A DNA stretch of 64,000 bases, from the NCBI RefSeq assembly GCF_002287175.1, contig NZ_LMVM01000001.1, positions 620,001-684,000 of the forward strand, in the 5' to 3' direction. Positions 39,052 to 48,588 of the stretch are shown here, one piece after another (the stretch's first letter is position 1; each line of letters starts with the position of its first letter). The translations under genes and the position numbers were made by a program. Origin of the DNA: Methanobacterium bryantii. GTDB lineage: Archaea > Methanobacteriota > Methanobacteria > Methanobacteriales > Methanobacteriaceae. The notes beneath the pieces are model-generated. The model saw nothing but the letters and a program-made list of their open reading frames with translations. It searched no databases and had not been told where the DNA came from.

Positions 39052-39429
39052 TTAATCTATAAGTTCCTTAATTTTCTTTTTCATTACTAAAACACATTTT
39101 TCCCCATTTTCATCAAGTCTAACGGGATCAGTAGGCTTCATATTCTCTGAATTTAATTCTTCCTGGGCATTAATAATTTTTGCAACCTTAACTCCTTTCT
39201 GTTCAAGTATTTTATCAACACAAGAACCTTCGCATCCATTAACTGCAATAATGGGATATTTTCTTATTAATTGCTTGAAACCTTCTCTATCTGCAGATGT
39301 TGCACCCATACAAATAGATATGAGGTCATCTCGTTCTTTAACTGTATCAACGCTTGCTGCTCTTGTAATTAGCCCATATGGACTCATTCCACTGCATGGA
39401 GCTAATGCATATTTTTTTTCATTTGCCAT
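39052..39429 (-). CDS. DGC-domain putative zinc-binding protein
   Basis: A 125-residue protein of the DGC family of putative zinc-binding proteins. Family features are the N-terminal YALAPCSGMSPYGLITRAA, DLISICMGATSADREGF, and VNGCEGSCVDKILEQKG with the N-G-C-E motif. These proteins are often found next to arsenic or mercury genes in archaea and anaerobic bacteria; their activity is unknown. I use the ATG at 39429, preceded by GGTGATAAAC. It follows arsR by 9 nt and precedes arsC by about 150 nt, within the same operon. Confidence 0.85.
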   Translation of the reverse strand: MANEKKYALAPCSGMSPYGLITRAASVDTVKERDDLISICMGATSADREGFKQLIRKYPIIAVNGCEGSCVDKILEQKGVKVAKIINAQEELNSENMKPTDPVRLDENGEKCVLVMKKKIKELID

Positions 39430-39438
39430 GTTTATCAC

Positions 39439-39795
39439 CTAAATTAGTTCTATTAATTCTTTAACCATATCTGCAATTTTTGGACTTGTAAGGCTGTAGT
39501 GGATCCACACGCCTTCTTTTCGCCCTTTAATGAAACCTAAATTTTTTAAAATATTCAAATGGTGAGATACACTTGACTGTGGTTTATCCAGTGCACATAT
39601 TATCTCACAAACGCACAATTCACCATCTGATAATAAGTACAATATTTTAAGCCGGGTGGGGTCTGATAAAGCTTTAAGTTTACCAGAATATTCCTCAAAA
39701 TGATCTTCAGAGGGTAATGATTCTGTAAGTTTATTAATCCTTTTTATTTGATCTTTATTAGGCCTAGCGTCGCCTGAAATTTGACAAGTTTTCAT
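39439..39795 (-). CDS. arsR: ArsR-family metalloregulator
   Basis: A 118-residue winged-helix repressor. The helix-turn-helix region is LKALSDPTRLKILYLLSDGE, then ELCVCEIICALDKPQSSVSH HLNIL, with the ELCVCE motif supplying the two cysteines of the classic arsenite site. An extra N-terminal cysteine (MKTCQISGDARP) may add a ligand. The ATG at 39795 follows GAGGAGG, so I prefer it to an upstream in-frame TTG. As first gene of the operon it probably represses DGC-arsC-acr3 and the Fe-S and zinc-ribbon genes until arsenite or a similar metal binds. Confidence 0.93.
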   Translation of the reverse strand: MKTCQISGDARPNKDQIKRINKLTESLPSEDHFEEYSGKLKALSDPTRLKILYLLSDGELCVCEIICALDKPQSSVSHHLNILKNLGFIKGRKEGVWIHYSLTSPKIADMVKELIELI

Positions 39796-39957
39796 AAAAC
39801 CTCCTCTTTTAATTGCTGAACCAGTAATCTGTAACAATTTAAATTTTTTATTAAATCAATATATCTATATATGTTGATATATTGATAGATGTTGAAAATA
39901 GTATATAAAATTAACGGAATATCGGTTGAAAAATTAGAATTCAATAAATAAAATTTC

Positions 39958-40138
39958 ATTCATGTCCTGGAGGTTGTGTGAATAATTTAATTACGTTCAT
40001 GTCCATTTCATGTGCATGCTTCATATTTCATTAACGTGTTTACTGGTTATTTAAATTGAACTTATTTTAAAAAATTCCATTTATTTAATTAAAAATTACA
40101 AATAATTCAATAATATTTGCACAACACTCTGAGCGTTA
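39958..40138 (+). repeat. MITE-like dispersed repeat, copy 1
   Basis: This copy shares about 150 nt of mosaic similarity with the reverse complement of 53501-53661 (for example CATTTATTTAATTAAAAATT followed by ACAAATAATTCAATAATA and ACAACACTCT). It also shares the first part with 43672-43820 (TTCATGTCC, GTTGTGTGA, TTAAAAATTACAA). It contains no frame. It lies in the spacer between arsR and the CDF gene. Confidence 0.6.
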
Positions 40139-40192
40139 GTAAAAAAAATAAGTTTTTGAAAATTAAAGTTAATATAATAAAGATTAACAACA

Positions 40193-40250
40193 TTTTATAG
40201 AATCATTTAGCTGGATCTAGGGTTTGGCTCGAGGAGAATAGCCATAAATG
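40193..40250 (+). repeat. Short dispersed repeat (GCTGGATCTAG family), copy 1
   Basis: The segment TTTTATAGAATC, TTAGCTGGATCTAG, TTTGG and GAATAG in order is matched at 45792-45842 with about 80 percent identity. Its origin is unknown. It lies just upstream of the CDF gene. Confidence 0.55.
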
Positions 40251-40338
40251 GAGTTTTCAGTATAAACTAAAAAATAGAAAAATTCTAAATTCAGTAAGTT
40301 TATAATAATAAATTAACTGTTTATTGGTGGGAATTCCC

Positions 40339-41202
40339 TTGGATAAATATTATCTTACAGTAAGAAGAGTTCTAATCTTTATTCTGGTACTCAATATAAT
40401 TGTTGCTTTAGCTAAAGTTCTTTATGGTTGGTATTCTAATTCTTTAAGCATGCTTTCTGATGGTTTTCATTCTTTTTTTGACGGTGCATCTAATGTAGTT
40501 GGGATTATTGGAATTACATTGGCATCGAAACCTGCAGATAAAGACCATAAATATGGACATTGGAAAATAGAAACGTTTGCTTCTATAATAATCGCATTAT
40601 TCCTATTTTTAGTATGTTTTGAAGTTGTTCAATCTGCTGTAACTCGGTTCTTTAACCCTTCAGCACCTGAAATAACATCAATCAGTTTTTTTGTAATGGG
40701 AATAACTATTCTAATTAACGCTGGTGTTTCATTTTATGAATACAAAAAAGGACGTGAAATAGACAGTAAAATTCTTATTGCAGATTCAATGCATACAAGA
40801 AGTGATATATATGCATCTACAGCAGTTATATTGGGATTTTTTGCAATTATTGCAGGTTATATATGGGTAGATCCACTTATAGCTTTATTAATAGCAGTAT
40901 TAATAGCTAAAACAGGGATTGGAATAATAAAGGAAAGTTCTGAAGTTCTGCTGGATAAATCAGTTATAGATGAGGGGGTTGTTGAAAAAATTGTAAAATC
41001 TGTGCCTGATGTTATTGAATGCCATGCAATAAGAACTCGGGGAAAAAAGTCCCAAACATATATAGATCTACATATCACAGTTGATCCTCGTTATTCTATT
41101 GAAGAAGCACATCATATAGGTAATAAAGTAGAATTAAAACTTAAAAAATCCATCCCTGGAGTAAAAGAAGTTTTAATACATTTAGAACCGGAGACAGATT
41201 AA
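40339..41202 (+). CDS. Cation diffusion facilitator (CDF) metal exporter
   Basis: A CDF-family transporter that moves divalent metals such as zinc, iron or cobalt out of the cell in exchange for protons. The metal-site motifs are SDGFHSFFDG in helix 2 and ADSMHTRSDIYAS in helix 5 (HxxxD type). Six membrane helices are followed by a cytosolic domain (DVIECHAIRTRGKKSQTYID, HITVDPRYSIEEAHHIG). The start is probably the TTG at 40339 behind GGTGG; a TTG at 40324 overlaps that site. The length of 287 residues is normal. It lies next to the arsenic-type operon but is divergent from it. Confidence 0.92.
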   Translation: MDKYYLTVRRVLIFILVLNIIVALAKVLYGWYSNSLSMLSDGFHSFFDGASNVVGIIGITLASKPADKDHKYGHWKIETFASIIIALFLFLVCFEVVQSAVTRFFNPSAPEITSISFFVMGITILINAGVSFYEYKKGREIDSKILIADSMHTRSDIYASTAVILGFFAIIAGYIWVDPLIALLIAVLIAKTGIGIIKESSEVLLDKSVIDEGVVEKIVKSVPDVIECHAIRTRGKKSQTYIDLHITVDPRYSIEEAHHIGNKVELKLKKSIPGVKEVLIHLEPETD

Positions 41203-41238
41203 ATTTAGTTGTGATTATTGTTTTCATTGTTAATAAGT

Positions 41239-42174
41239 TTAATTCATGTTAAATCCTGTTAAAAGTAAAAAAATAATATAAATAATTATCATTAATAATG
41301 CTCTTAAACGAGTTAATCCACTTTTACTCCTTAAATACAAGCTAAAAATAGAAATTAGAATTATAAAAAATATGGAAACTATTTGAAACTCACTATAATC
41401 TGGGATTGAAATTGGATTTATAATTGATACTGTTCCCAAAATCAAAGTAGAATTGGATAAAGTACTTCCCATCAAATCTCCTACTGCCAGAATTTTGTAG
41501 CCGTGTAACAACGAAATTGTCTCGAATGTGAGTTCAGGAAGAGATGTTCCAAAGGAAATCAATATGATTCCTATTAAAAAAACAGGGATTCCAATATCAG
41601 ATGCTATTATGGAGGTATAATCAACTAAATATTTTGCACTGATTAAAAGTGCCATTAAACCTAATGAAAAGAAAATTAAGTTTTTTATGAACTGTTTCTT
41701 GCTTACTACATCTTCCTCTTCTTCAAAATCTGACCGCTTAAAAACCAGAGTGAAATAAGTTATAAAAATGATAATTAAAATTATGCCATCAATACGGGAT
41801 AAAATTCCGTCTGAAGCTAATATTATTGGTAAGAGGGCTATAAAAAAGGGATAAGTGAGTTCTTTTTTAATTTTATTACTCTTAAAATTAATTTCTCCAG
41901 CTATTAATGTGGCTGTGCCTATAACTAAAGACAAATTGACTACATTAGATCCTAAAACTGTTCCTAAAGAAAGTTCAGGTATTTTCTCTATAGCAGATGT
42001 TATACTAATTACTAATTCAGGTACACTGGTTGCAATGGCCATTATTATAAATCCTGCCGCAAAATGACCTAATTTAAGATATAATGAAATTTTAGATATT
42101 GATCTTGTCGTTAGAGCACCGCTTAAAATTAAGATAATTAAAAGAAATGCAAAAATCATATAATCAATATTCAT
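41239..42174 (-). CDS. Sodium/calcium antiporter of the CaCA family
   Basis: A 311-residue membrane protein with about ten helices and the two inverted alpha-repeats of cation/Ca2+ exchangers: AIATSVPELVISITSAIEK with LGSNVVNLSLVIG, and SFGTSLPELTFETISLLHG with LMGSTLSNSTLILG. It would exchange sodium or protons for calcium across the membrane. The middle loop is charged (FKRSDFEEEEDVVSKKQF). It is convergent with the CDF gene and stands alone. The ion specificity cannot be read from sequence. Confidence 0.93.
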   Translation of the reverse strand: MNIDYMIFAFLLIILILSGALTTRSISKISLYLKLGHFAAGFIIMAIATSVPELVISITSAIEKIPELSLGTVLGSNVVNLSLVIGTATLIAGEINFKSNKIKKELTYPFFIALLPIILASDGILSRIDGIILIIIFITYFTLVFKRSDFEEEEDVVSKKQFIKNLIFFSLGLMALLISAKYLVDYTSIIASDIGIPVFLIGIILISFGTSLPELTFETISLLHGYKILAVGDLMGSTLSNSTLILGTVSIINPISIPDYSEFQIVSIFFIILISIFSLYLRSKSGLTRLRALLMIIIYIIFLLLTGFNMN

Positions 42175-42658
42175 AATATTATATCTGTTTAATATGATAT
42201 TTAGTAAGGCACATCTTAAAAGTGATTTTTTTCTAAATTAAAATTAATATTTTTAAAGTAAGTCAGACGCTCTTCAATGAAGTAAATTGAAGCATACATG
42301 AAAATGACATTGTTATAGTCTTCCAGAATTGTGGAATTTCAGGTGCAAACAGTGCCAGAATGAAATCAACTATTATGAGACTAATTAGCAGAAATATTTA
42401 AAATTGACTCAGTATGATGAAAATTGAGCAGAATACAATAAATGGATATCTATTAAAAGTCAATTCCGAAAACAAGTAATTTGAATTGAATCAATGTGCT
42501 GAAATTATGAATGATTTATAAAAATTGACAATACAATTTTTACAGAGTGTATGGAAGGGGAAGGTTATAGCTGGAAATTGATTGGTTGAAAGGAAGTAAT
42601 GTCTAATGCATGTAATGTATGGTTCATTTATGCCTGTGTTTTAGGATATATCTAAAAA
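42175..42658. other. Spacer with no recognisable content
   Basis: A 484-nt region with slightly more mixed composition than other spacers but no open frame of note, no strong hairpin and no RNA gene that I recognise. It may hold decayed coding sequence. Confidence 0.4.
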
Positions 42659-42961
42659 TTATTTAATATATAAATCGTAAAATTCTGAACTTGCTATATC
42701 TTCTAATATGCGCTTATAATAATTTTCAAATAGTTTTCTTTCTTCTTTAATATATTCTGGATTGTTTAAATCACCATCTTGAGGATTTAATTCAAGAATC
42801 ACTACAATGTTATCTATTTTAATTATAGAATCAACATAGGCATATTCTTTATATTCTAACAATTTATGGTTGATAATTGGCTCCCATTCCTTTGGGGAGT
42901 TTTCATCAACGAATCCTAATTTATAGGGGTCCTCTTTGATAGTTTTTACATATTCTAACAT
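42659..42961 (-). CDS. Hypothetical acidic protein of 100 residues
   Basis: A 100-residue soluble protein starting MLEYVKTIKEDPYKLG. The ATG at 42961 follows GGTGATATTT, so I prefer it to an ATG 45 nt upstream. The middle has beta-strand character (AYVDSIIKIDNIVVILELNP) and the C-terminal third is helical (IKEERKLFENYYKRILEDIA). I do not recognise the family. It lies just downstream of a small zinc ribbon gene on the same strand and probably shares its transcript. No transmembrane segment is present. Confidence 0.55.
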   Translation of the reverse strand: MLEYVKTIKEDPYKLGFVDENSPKEWEPIINHKLLEYKEYAYVDSIIKIDNIVVILELNPQDGDLNNPEYIKEERKLFENYYKRILEDIASSEFYDLYIK

Positions 42962-43002
42962 AAATATCACCAGAGATATCCAGTCTAACAGGTCTCTGAT
43001 AT

Positions 43003-43206
43003 TCAATAAGAAGGTACATAAGAATTATATCCAATATAATGTTTTAAAGTAGCTATAAAACTTGAATACCCGCATGTTGGGCATTTATGTTTCTTTTTGA
43101 ATTTGATCTTTTCCAGACTTAATATTGTTATCTGGCCTTTTTTAGGAATATTATAAGTTGTTCCACATTTTTTGCAGGTTACAGTCCAGTTATCTATATC
43201 TACCAT
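43003..43206 (-). CDS. Small zinc-ribbon protein
   Basis: A 67-residue protein with a zinc ribbon: CKKCGTTYNIP near residue 11 and HKCPTCGYSSF near residue 41, about 30 residues apart and separated by a basic stretch (LEKIKFKKKH). The short hydrophobic, Tyr-rich tail (LKHYIGYNSYVPSY) is not a membrane helix. GAGGTGTAATC precedes the ATG. It appears to be co-transcribed with the hypothetical gene at 42659. It may bind nucleic acid or protein; no more can be said. Confidence 0.6.
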   Translation of the reverse strand: MVDIDNWTVTCKKCGTTYNIPKKGQITILSLEKIKFKKKHKCPTCGYSSFIATLKHYIGYNSYVPSY

Positions 43207-44175
43207 GATTACACCTCTAAATTTTTAGTTTATTATATTTCCACATCATTTGAAAATAAATGGGGAGGGGAGTGTATAAAGATCCCCAAAAATTATGTAG
43301 GAGGCGGATTTTTTATATTTTTTATACTCCCTCGATTTTTTTAATTATTTGATTGGCTTTAATTTTTTAACTGCCGTATCTCACGTATTCTATTTAACAA
43401 ACAGTATTTAAGTAATTATTCCAGAGTTTTTCCCAAATTATTACAGATTATGCCCAAATCTAATGTTATCCTGAAAGTGAAATGTAAAGGGATAACTTTT
43501 AAAATAAGTTTTGAGATAATACACAGGCACTAAAGTGAAGAGTAATTGATTTCATAATTTGGATACTAGTTATAATGTGTTGTTTATTCTTATTTGACGG
43601 TGTATATTTTGATTTTTAGATAGATATAATTAAGTTAGTCTATGATTTAGATTTTAAATTTCGCTCATGCCCAGAATGTTGTGTAACTAATATCGCTTCA
43701 TTTTCATGTGATTATTGGTTAAGTAAATTGTATTTTTTTTAAGATAAATCCCATATAATCAATTAAAAATTACAATTTAACATAAAGTATAACTCATACA
43801 CAGGATCATGGACATGAGCGTTAAATTTATTATTTTCAACTTGTCAAATTTTAAGTTTCATGACCATTATTAAAATAAAATTTAATAATGATCTTGAATG
43901 GTAAAAATAATAAGTTATTCATCTCCTTTTCAACATAACTAGTCCTTTTTACCCTTAATTTGTTTCTCATTTAAACATTACATAATTATTTATTTTAGAT
44001 TTAAATTATTATATTAAATTAGCATAATTGTTAATTTAGTTATTATAATTTTACTTGCGTTCTATTTTATTATAGAAATTTTTATATCGCTCTTTTGGTA
44101 ATATTATAAAATAAAATAATGCTTATAATTTATATTCATTTTTAAATATTTTTTAATAGATTTAGGATAGATCAT
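43207..44175. other. Gene-poor region before the sensor kinase
   Basis: About 970 nt without a gene. A G-rich stretch at 43260-43335 can fold through GGGGAG...TATAAA and TTTTATA...CTCCC. The second MITE-like repeat copy occupies 43672-43820. The last part carries TATA-like stretches (TTTTATATCGC near 44080) likely to serve the kinase gene. Confidence 0.45.
43672..43820 (+). repeat. MITE-like dispersed repeat, copy 2, with terminal inverted repeats
   Basis: The ends are CGCTCATGCCC (43672-43682) and GGACATGAGCG (43810-43820), complementary apart from one base. The interior shares GTTGTGTAA, TTCATGTG-type and TCAATTAAAAATTACAA stretches with copy 1 at 39958. The small size, terminal inverted repeats and lack of coding sequence fit a MITE. 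Confidence 0.6.
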
Positions 44176-45555
44176 ATGAGAATAAATCTTATGCTGCAGA
44201 ATAAAAAATATCAAATTGCAGTAATAGGATTGCTTATTGGGTTTTCACTTTTTTTAATATATTATTTTCATTATATGCTTGGAATTAGTGTAGTTTTCAC
44301 TCATTTTTTCTATATTCCAATTATTTTGGCTGCTATTTGGTGGAAAAAGAAGGGTTTAATTGTTCCCCTTTTATTATCACTGGCTCTAATTTTGAGCCAT
44401 ATTTTCTCTGGAGAAATTAGTCTTCCGGTAACTGAAGATTACCTTCGATCTGTAATGTTTATCTTTGTGGGTGTTATTGTTGTGATTTTAAGTAATGAAA
44501 TTGAAAAATCAAGAGAAAGTCTAAGTGAAAGTGAAGAAAAGTATCGTTCAGTAGTTGAATCAGCAGTAGCAGCAATTATAACTTTGAATAGTGATGGAAA
44601 TATTATTTCATGGAATAAAGGAGCGCATAATATTTTTGGATACACTGAAAACGAAATTATAGGCAAATCTGCAACTATTTTGATGCCTGAAAAATATAGG
44701 GAAAAATTTTATAGCGGATTACGCAAATCAAATGAAAAGTATAATTCTTTTAATAAAGAGGGAATGGATGCATTAAGAAAGAATAGAAATGAATTTCCTT
44801 TTGATATGTCTGTTGCTACCTGGAATTCTAGAGGAGAAAACTATTTCACTGCAATTATTTATGATATTACTGAACGTAAAAGAGCAGAGAAACAACTAAA
44901 AGAATCTCTAAATGAGAAAGAAATTCTTTTAAAAGAGATTCATCATAGAGTAAAGAATAATCTAATGGTTATTTCAAGTTTACTTAGTTTGCAATCAAGA
45001 TATATCAAAGATAAAACTACTCTTAATATTTTCAAGGAAAGTCAGAGCAGAGCTAGATCAATGGCTTTAATCCATGAAAAGCTTTATAATTCAAATGATC
45101 TTAAACGAATTAACTTTGGCGAATACATAAGAACATTAACTACAGATTTGTTCTACACATATGTAGCTGATCCAAATCTCATTAAATTGAATATGGATGT
45201 CGAAGATATAATGCTTGACATTAACACGGCAGTTCCTCTTGGTTTAATAGTTAATGAGCTTGTATCAAATTCTATGAAACATGCTTTTCCAATAGCATAT
45301 GGCTCTGAATTGAGAGAAAATATAAGTACCAACCCCAATGAAATTAATGTTAATTTTAAGTCAGAAGATGATGATTTCATACTTATTGTTAAAGATAATG
45401 GAGTTGGATTTCCAGAGGGATTAGATTTTAAAAACTTGGATTCCCTGGGATTGAGATTAGTAAATAGTCTTACTGATCAAATTCGAGGCAATATTCAGCT
45501 TAAAGTAGATGATGGGACTGAATTTAAAATTATATTTAAAGAAAATGAATATTAG
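44176..45555 (+). CDS. Membrane sensor histidine kinase with PAS domain
   Basis: A 459-residue kinase. Residues 1-110 hold four to five membrane helices (IAVIGLLIGFSLFLIYYF onward). A PAS domain covers about 120-235 (SVVESAVAAIITLNSDGNII, WNKGAHNIFGYTENEIIGKS). The dimerisation and phospho-acceptor box is LLKEIHHRVKNNLMVISSLL near residue 255, of the HisKA_2 type. The catalytic domain has the N-box NELVSNSMKHAF and G-box VKDNGVGFPEGLD with LGLRLVNSL. No response regulator is adjacent. Such orphan kinases are common in Methanobacterium; the signal is unknown. Confidence 0.93.
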   Translation: MRINLMLQNKKYQIAVIGLLIGFSLFLIYYFHYMLGISVVFTHFFYIPIILAAIWWKKKGLIVPLLLSLALILSHIFSGEISLPVTEDYLRSVMFIFVGVIVVILSNEIEKSRESLSESEEKYRSVVESAVAAIITLNSDGNIISWNKGAHNIFGYTENEIIGKSATILMPEKYREKFYSGLRKSNEKYNSFNKEGMDALRKNRNEFPFDMSVATWNSRGENYFTAIIYDITERKRAEKQLKESLNEKEILLKEIHHRVKNNLMVISSLLSLQSRYIKDKTTLNIFKESQSRARSMALIHEKLYNSNDLKRINFGEYIRTLTTDLFYTYVADPNLIKLNMDVEDIMLDINTAVPLGLIVNELVSNSMKHAFPIAYGSELRENISTNPNEINVNFKSEDDDFILIVKDNGVGFPEGLDFKNLDSLGLRLVNSLTDQIRGNIQLKVDDGTEFKIIFKENEY

Positions 45556-45791
45556 ATCATTTTAGTGTAATCGTAGGCACCAACAAAAATAAATATCCAA
45601 AATTATTTAGATATTTTTTTATAGTATCTGAAAAATATTAATGCTAATTTTTACTATTTATTAGATTTTTTGGACATAATCATAAGATGCATATGTTTTT
45701 TCTTTTTATTTTTCAAATGCTTTAGTTCAAGATGTTTAAAATACAATTTTAATCTATAAATTCTTTTTTTCAGTAGCAAAGATGAGTGACC
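45556..45791. other. Spacer after the sensor kinase
   Basis: A short AT-rich region with no gene; it runs into the repeats that follow. Confidence 0.35.
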
Positions 45792-45994
45792 TTTTATAGA
45801 ATCCCTTAGCTGGATCTAGAATTTGGTCTTGAAGAATAGGCCCTAGCGGGAGATTAGGCCTTTAGAGAAATAGATGTGATTAGTTCCTTAGGAGAGCTTT
45901 GCAGTATTTCAACCCTGATAAAAAGGACGGTAGTTCTATTGGGGGTGCCATAAGTGAATCCAATAATAGGCCCCTATCAAATGAATTCAATAAA
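45792..45994 (+). repeat. Dispersed repeats on one side of the MFS gene
   Basis: 45792-45842 matches the GCTGGATCTAG-family repeat at 40193-40250. 45909-45994 matches 47495-47581 on the far side of the MFS gene as a direct repeat (CAACCCTGA, AAGGACGGTAGTTCTATT, CCTATCAAATGAATTCAATA). The two sides bracket the transporter. Confidence 0.55.
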
Positions 45995-46019
45995 ATGGTA
46001 GGATCATTATTAAATCTAT

Positions 46020-47324
46020 TCAGGACATTAAATCGGTTATATCCTGTTTTTCCGGGTTAAAAGTAATGAATTTTCGAAATGATGGAATAAAGAATAGGTT
46101 GATAGAAACCAGGAAACTTGCTGTAAAACAAACTAAAAATATTGTTTTTATAGGGAAAAGTTCTGCTAAAAAGCCCCCTGTGACCATAGCAAGAGGTGTA
46201 AGTGACATTATCAACATTTCTACAATACCTATGAATTTGCCCATCATGTTGTCGGGGACAATAGATTGAAGTGATGACATAATAAAAACAGCAATTACAG
46301 ATTCTGCAATACCTGCAAGGAATAGCAGAGTGATCATTACATAAAATTCATTTGTTAAAGCAAAGGCTATGAAGCATAGATTAGATAAACAAAGACATAT
46401 GAACATTAATGGGGCCTTCTTTGAAGATTCCAAATTTACCACTGAAAGGATTATCATACTTAAAAGCATGCCCATGGTGAAGCTGGCCATAGATATTCCG
46501 TATTTTGCAGGTCCTAAGCCTGGAGAAGTCTGAAAAAGGGGTATGAGAAGTACGATAGTCATGTGTTCTAGAAAACTGGTGATTGAAAATATTAGTAAAA
46601 TAGAGGAAAGTCCTTTCAAATTTTTAATGAATGTGATGGATTCCTTAAGATCTGATATGAAATTTTGGGATGTAATCTCGGATTCTATATTTTTTGGGAT
46701 TTTAGCAAAATTTGTAAGAATTCCTGATATTATAAATGATAAACCGTTGAATAAGAACATTAGTGGAGCGCCTATTATAACGTAAGCAATACCTCCAATT
46801 GAATTTCCCATAATATCTGCACCAGTATTGGCTATGCCAAAAAGAGAATTTACATTAGTTAATTTCTCTTTAGGAACCATTTTTGGTAGTATAGAAATTG
46901 CTGCAGGATTAAAGAATGCCCCACAAACTCCAAGAATAATACCTGCTATAAAAACTTCCCACAACTGTAATATCTGGAAATAGGCAGCAATGGCTACAAT
47001 TATAATGGTTATCCCTCTGATAATATCCATAGATACCATTAATTTTTTTCTGTTAGATCGATCAGCAATTACTCCCGCAAAAGGAGATAACAAAACACTC
47101 GGTACAAGTGACACTGCCATCAAAGTACCCATAATTGCAGTAGAGCCTGTAAATGCCAGTACCCAAAATCCAAGTCCAATTTCATAGATCATATTACCTA
47201 TTACAGATATAAATTCCCCTTGTAAAAGTAAAAAAAGACTTAATGATAAAAATTTCGGTTTATTAAGCGATTTTTTTCCTAAATATTCGTTATCATACAT
47301 ATTTGCAGAGTCTTCGCTTCTCAT
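46020..47324 (-). CDS. MFS exporter, EntS/MdtG-like
   Basis: A 434-residue protein with twelve predicted helices of the major facilitator superfamily, in the MFS_3/EntS-like group that often exports siderophores, macrolides or other small molecules. The loop 2-3 signature is LLSPFAGVIADRSNRKKLMV, and the N-terminal segment FISVIGNMIYEIGLGFWVLA is typical. The C-terminal helices (MLIMSLTPLAMVTGGFLAEL) are intact. It is bracketed by 86-nt imperfect direct repeats, which suggests that it arrived as a module. Its substrate is unknown. Confidence 0.9.
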   Translation of the reverse strand: MRSEDSANMYDNEYLGKKSLNKPKFLSLSLFLLLQGEFISVIGNMIYEIGLGFWVLAFTGSTAIMGTLMAVSLVPSVLLSPFAGVIADRSNRKKLMVSMDIIRGITIIIVAIAAYFQILQLWEVFIAGIILGVCGAFFNPAAISILPKMVPKEKLTNVNSLFGIANTGADIMGNSIGGIAYVIIGAPLMFLFNGLSFIISGILTNFAKIPKNIESEITSQNFISDLKESITFIKNLKGLSSILLIFSITSFLEHMTIVLLIPLFQTSPGLGPAKYGISMASFTMGMLLSMIILSVVNLESSKKAPLMFICLCLSNLCFIAFALTNEFYVMITLLFLAGIAESVIAVFIMSSLQSIVPDNMMGKFIGIVEMLIMSLTPLAMVTGGFLAELFPIKTIFLVCFTASFLVSINLFFIPSFRKFITFNPEKQDITDLMS

Positions 47325-47494
47325 GTTATTCTCCTGACTTATTTGATTCTACAAATAGTATGCATATCAAATAGAGGTATCCAATATATGCGATGTATAA
47401 TATATACTTTTCAAAATGTCTATCCATAGCAGGGGCCAAATAGTTTAGAAAAATGGGAGATTGAATTCTTAAAAGAGATCTAGAGGAGTAATGC

Positions 47495-47581
47495 AACCCT
47501 GAAGAAAAGCACGGTAATTCTATTATGGCACCATCAAACGAATTCAATAAAAAGGCGCCTATCAAATAGTTTCAATAAAAG
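47495..47581 (+). repeat. Direct repeat on the other side of the MFS gene
   Basis: About 87 nt (CAACCCTGAAGAAAAGCACG onward) match 45909-45994 at roughly 75-80 percent with small gaps. It contains internal repeats of CCTATCAAAT and TTCAATAAAA. No coding frame is present. Confidence 0.55.
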
Positions 47582-47979
47582 AGACCAATAAATGAATTCT
47601 ATTAATGGCTTCTTTTTTTACGAAATCAAATCAAATGGGTTCATTAACGATTTCACTAACGTGGCGATTCCATTAAGTATAGCTGCGAACTTTAAACCCG
47701 TATCGGGCGTCATACGCGTATATCACGAAGACAACTTCCCTTCGAGGAGCCTGATTATCGTAATATACAGGCATATGACGAAGTTGAAAAAAGCTGTCAA
47801 AATTTTTAATTTTTTCACGTCAAAAATTCATAGAATTTTTGACAGTTCGTATATCTAAAACCATCCCTCGCACCCCCACCCACCTCCGGAGAAGACTGCG
47901 TCTAAGGACTGCAATTACCGCTTCGTGAATTATTTAAAATATTATTTAATAATCTTTGTCTGATTCACCAAGGGAGGTA
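47582..47979. other. Spacer of unusual composition with a hairpin
   Basis: The stretch around 47690-47790 is richer in CG dinucleotides (CGTATCGGGCGTCATACGCG) than the rest of the window, and 47865-47895 is a C-rich run. The 88-codon frame starting at 47592 covers part of it but lacks a ribosome-binding site and runs through a hairpin unit, GTCAAAAATTC/GAATTTTTGAC with loop ATA (47819-47843). I cannot support it as a gene. The segment may be foreign DNA. Confidence 0.4.
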
Positions 47980-48588
47980 TCACTTAACGTAGTAAGGATC
48001 TGTATCCGGATCATGATATCCTGTATGTGTATAATCCATACTATGGCCTTTTTCTTCCGCTAAATGCTCCTGAGTCTTAGCATTATCTACTTTTGTATCT
48101 CCCCAATGTTTAATAGCATCAGCTTGCCAGTTATCATCACTAGAACTAGAACTACTTGATCTTTTAATTGTGTATCCAGTTCCGTTACAAGCTGGACATA
48201 CACCAGTACCCCAACACATTGTACATGGTATATCAGCCCCCCAAACGCCATCTCCTCCGCAATTACAGCAAACGCCAGTTCCTCCACACAATTCACAAAC
48301 TACTTTTTCCTCAGAACTTGATTGTTGATCAATTCCAGCATCATCAGTACTTGAATTTGATTGTTGATTAGTTCCAGATGAATTAGATGTCACTCCGGGA
48401 TCATGAAATATATTTCCTGCTGCTATTCCTAGTCCAGCAACTAAAACGAAACAGATCACAATAAGAAATTTAACAGGAGAACCTGTATTTTCTTTGGTTA
48501 TTTTTGAATCATCATTTAGATTAATTCCACATTTTTTACAGAATTTAGCATCTTTCTTATTTTCTGCGCCGCATTTTCGACAAAACAT
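47980..48588 (-). CDS. Membrane protein with zinc ribbon and DnaJ-type CxxCxGxG repeats
   Basis: A 202-residue protein. Residues 1-23 form a zinc-ribbon (CRKCGAENKKDAKFCKKCG). One membrane helix follows (FLIVICFVLVAGLGIAAG, about 40-57), then a Ser/Asn/Gln-rich linker and a DnaJ-like cysteine-rich domain at about 97-142: CELCGGTGVCCNCGGDG, CTMCWGTGVCPACNGTG. A polyserine stretch and a His/Asp-rich tail end it. Its likely topology puts the ribbon in the cytosol and the CxxCxGxG part outside. The domain combination suggests a redox or chaperone role at the surface, which is inferred. GAAGGTGT-type sequence precedes the ATG. Confidence 0.75.
   Translation of the reverse strand: MFCRKCGAENKKDAKFCKKCGINLNDDSKITKENTGSPVKFLIVICFVLVAGLGIAAGNIFHDPGVTSNSSGTNQQSNSSTDDAGIDQQSSSEEKVVCELCGGTGVCCNCGGDGVWGADIPCTMCWGTGVCPACNGTGYTIKRSSSSSSSDDNWQADAIKHWGDTKVDNAKTQEHLAEEKGHSMDYTHTGYHDPDTDPYYVK

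Noticed and set aside
47592..47858. 88-codon frame in the odd-composition spacer
   Set aside because: It has no ribosome-binding site and the last third is the translation of a hairpin unit; no family resemblance.
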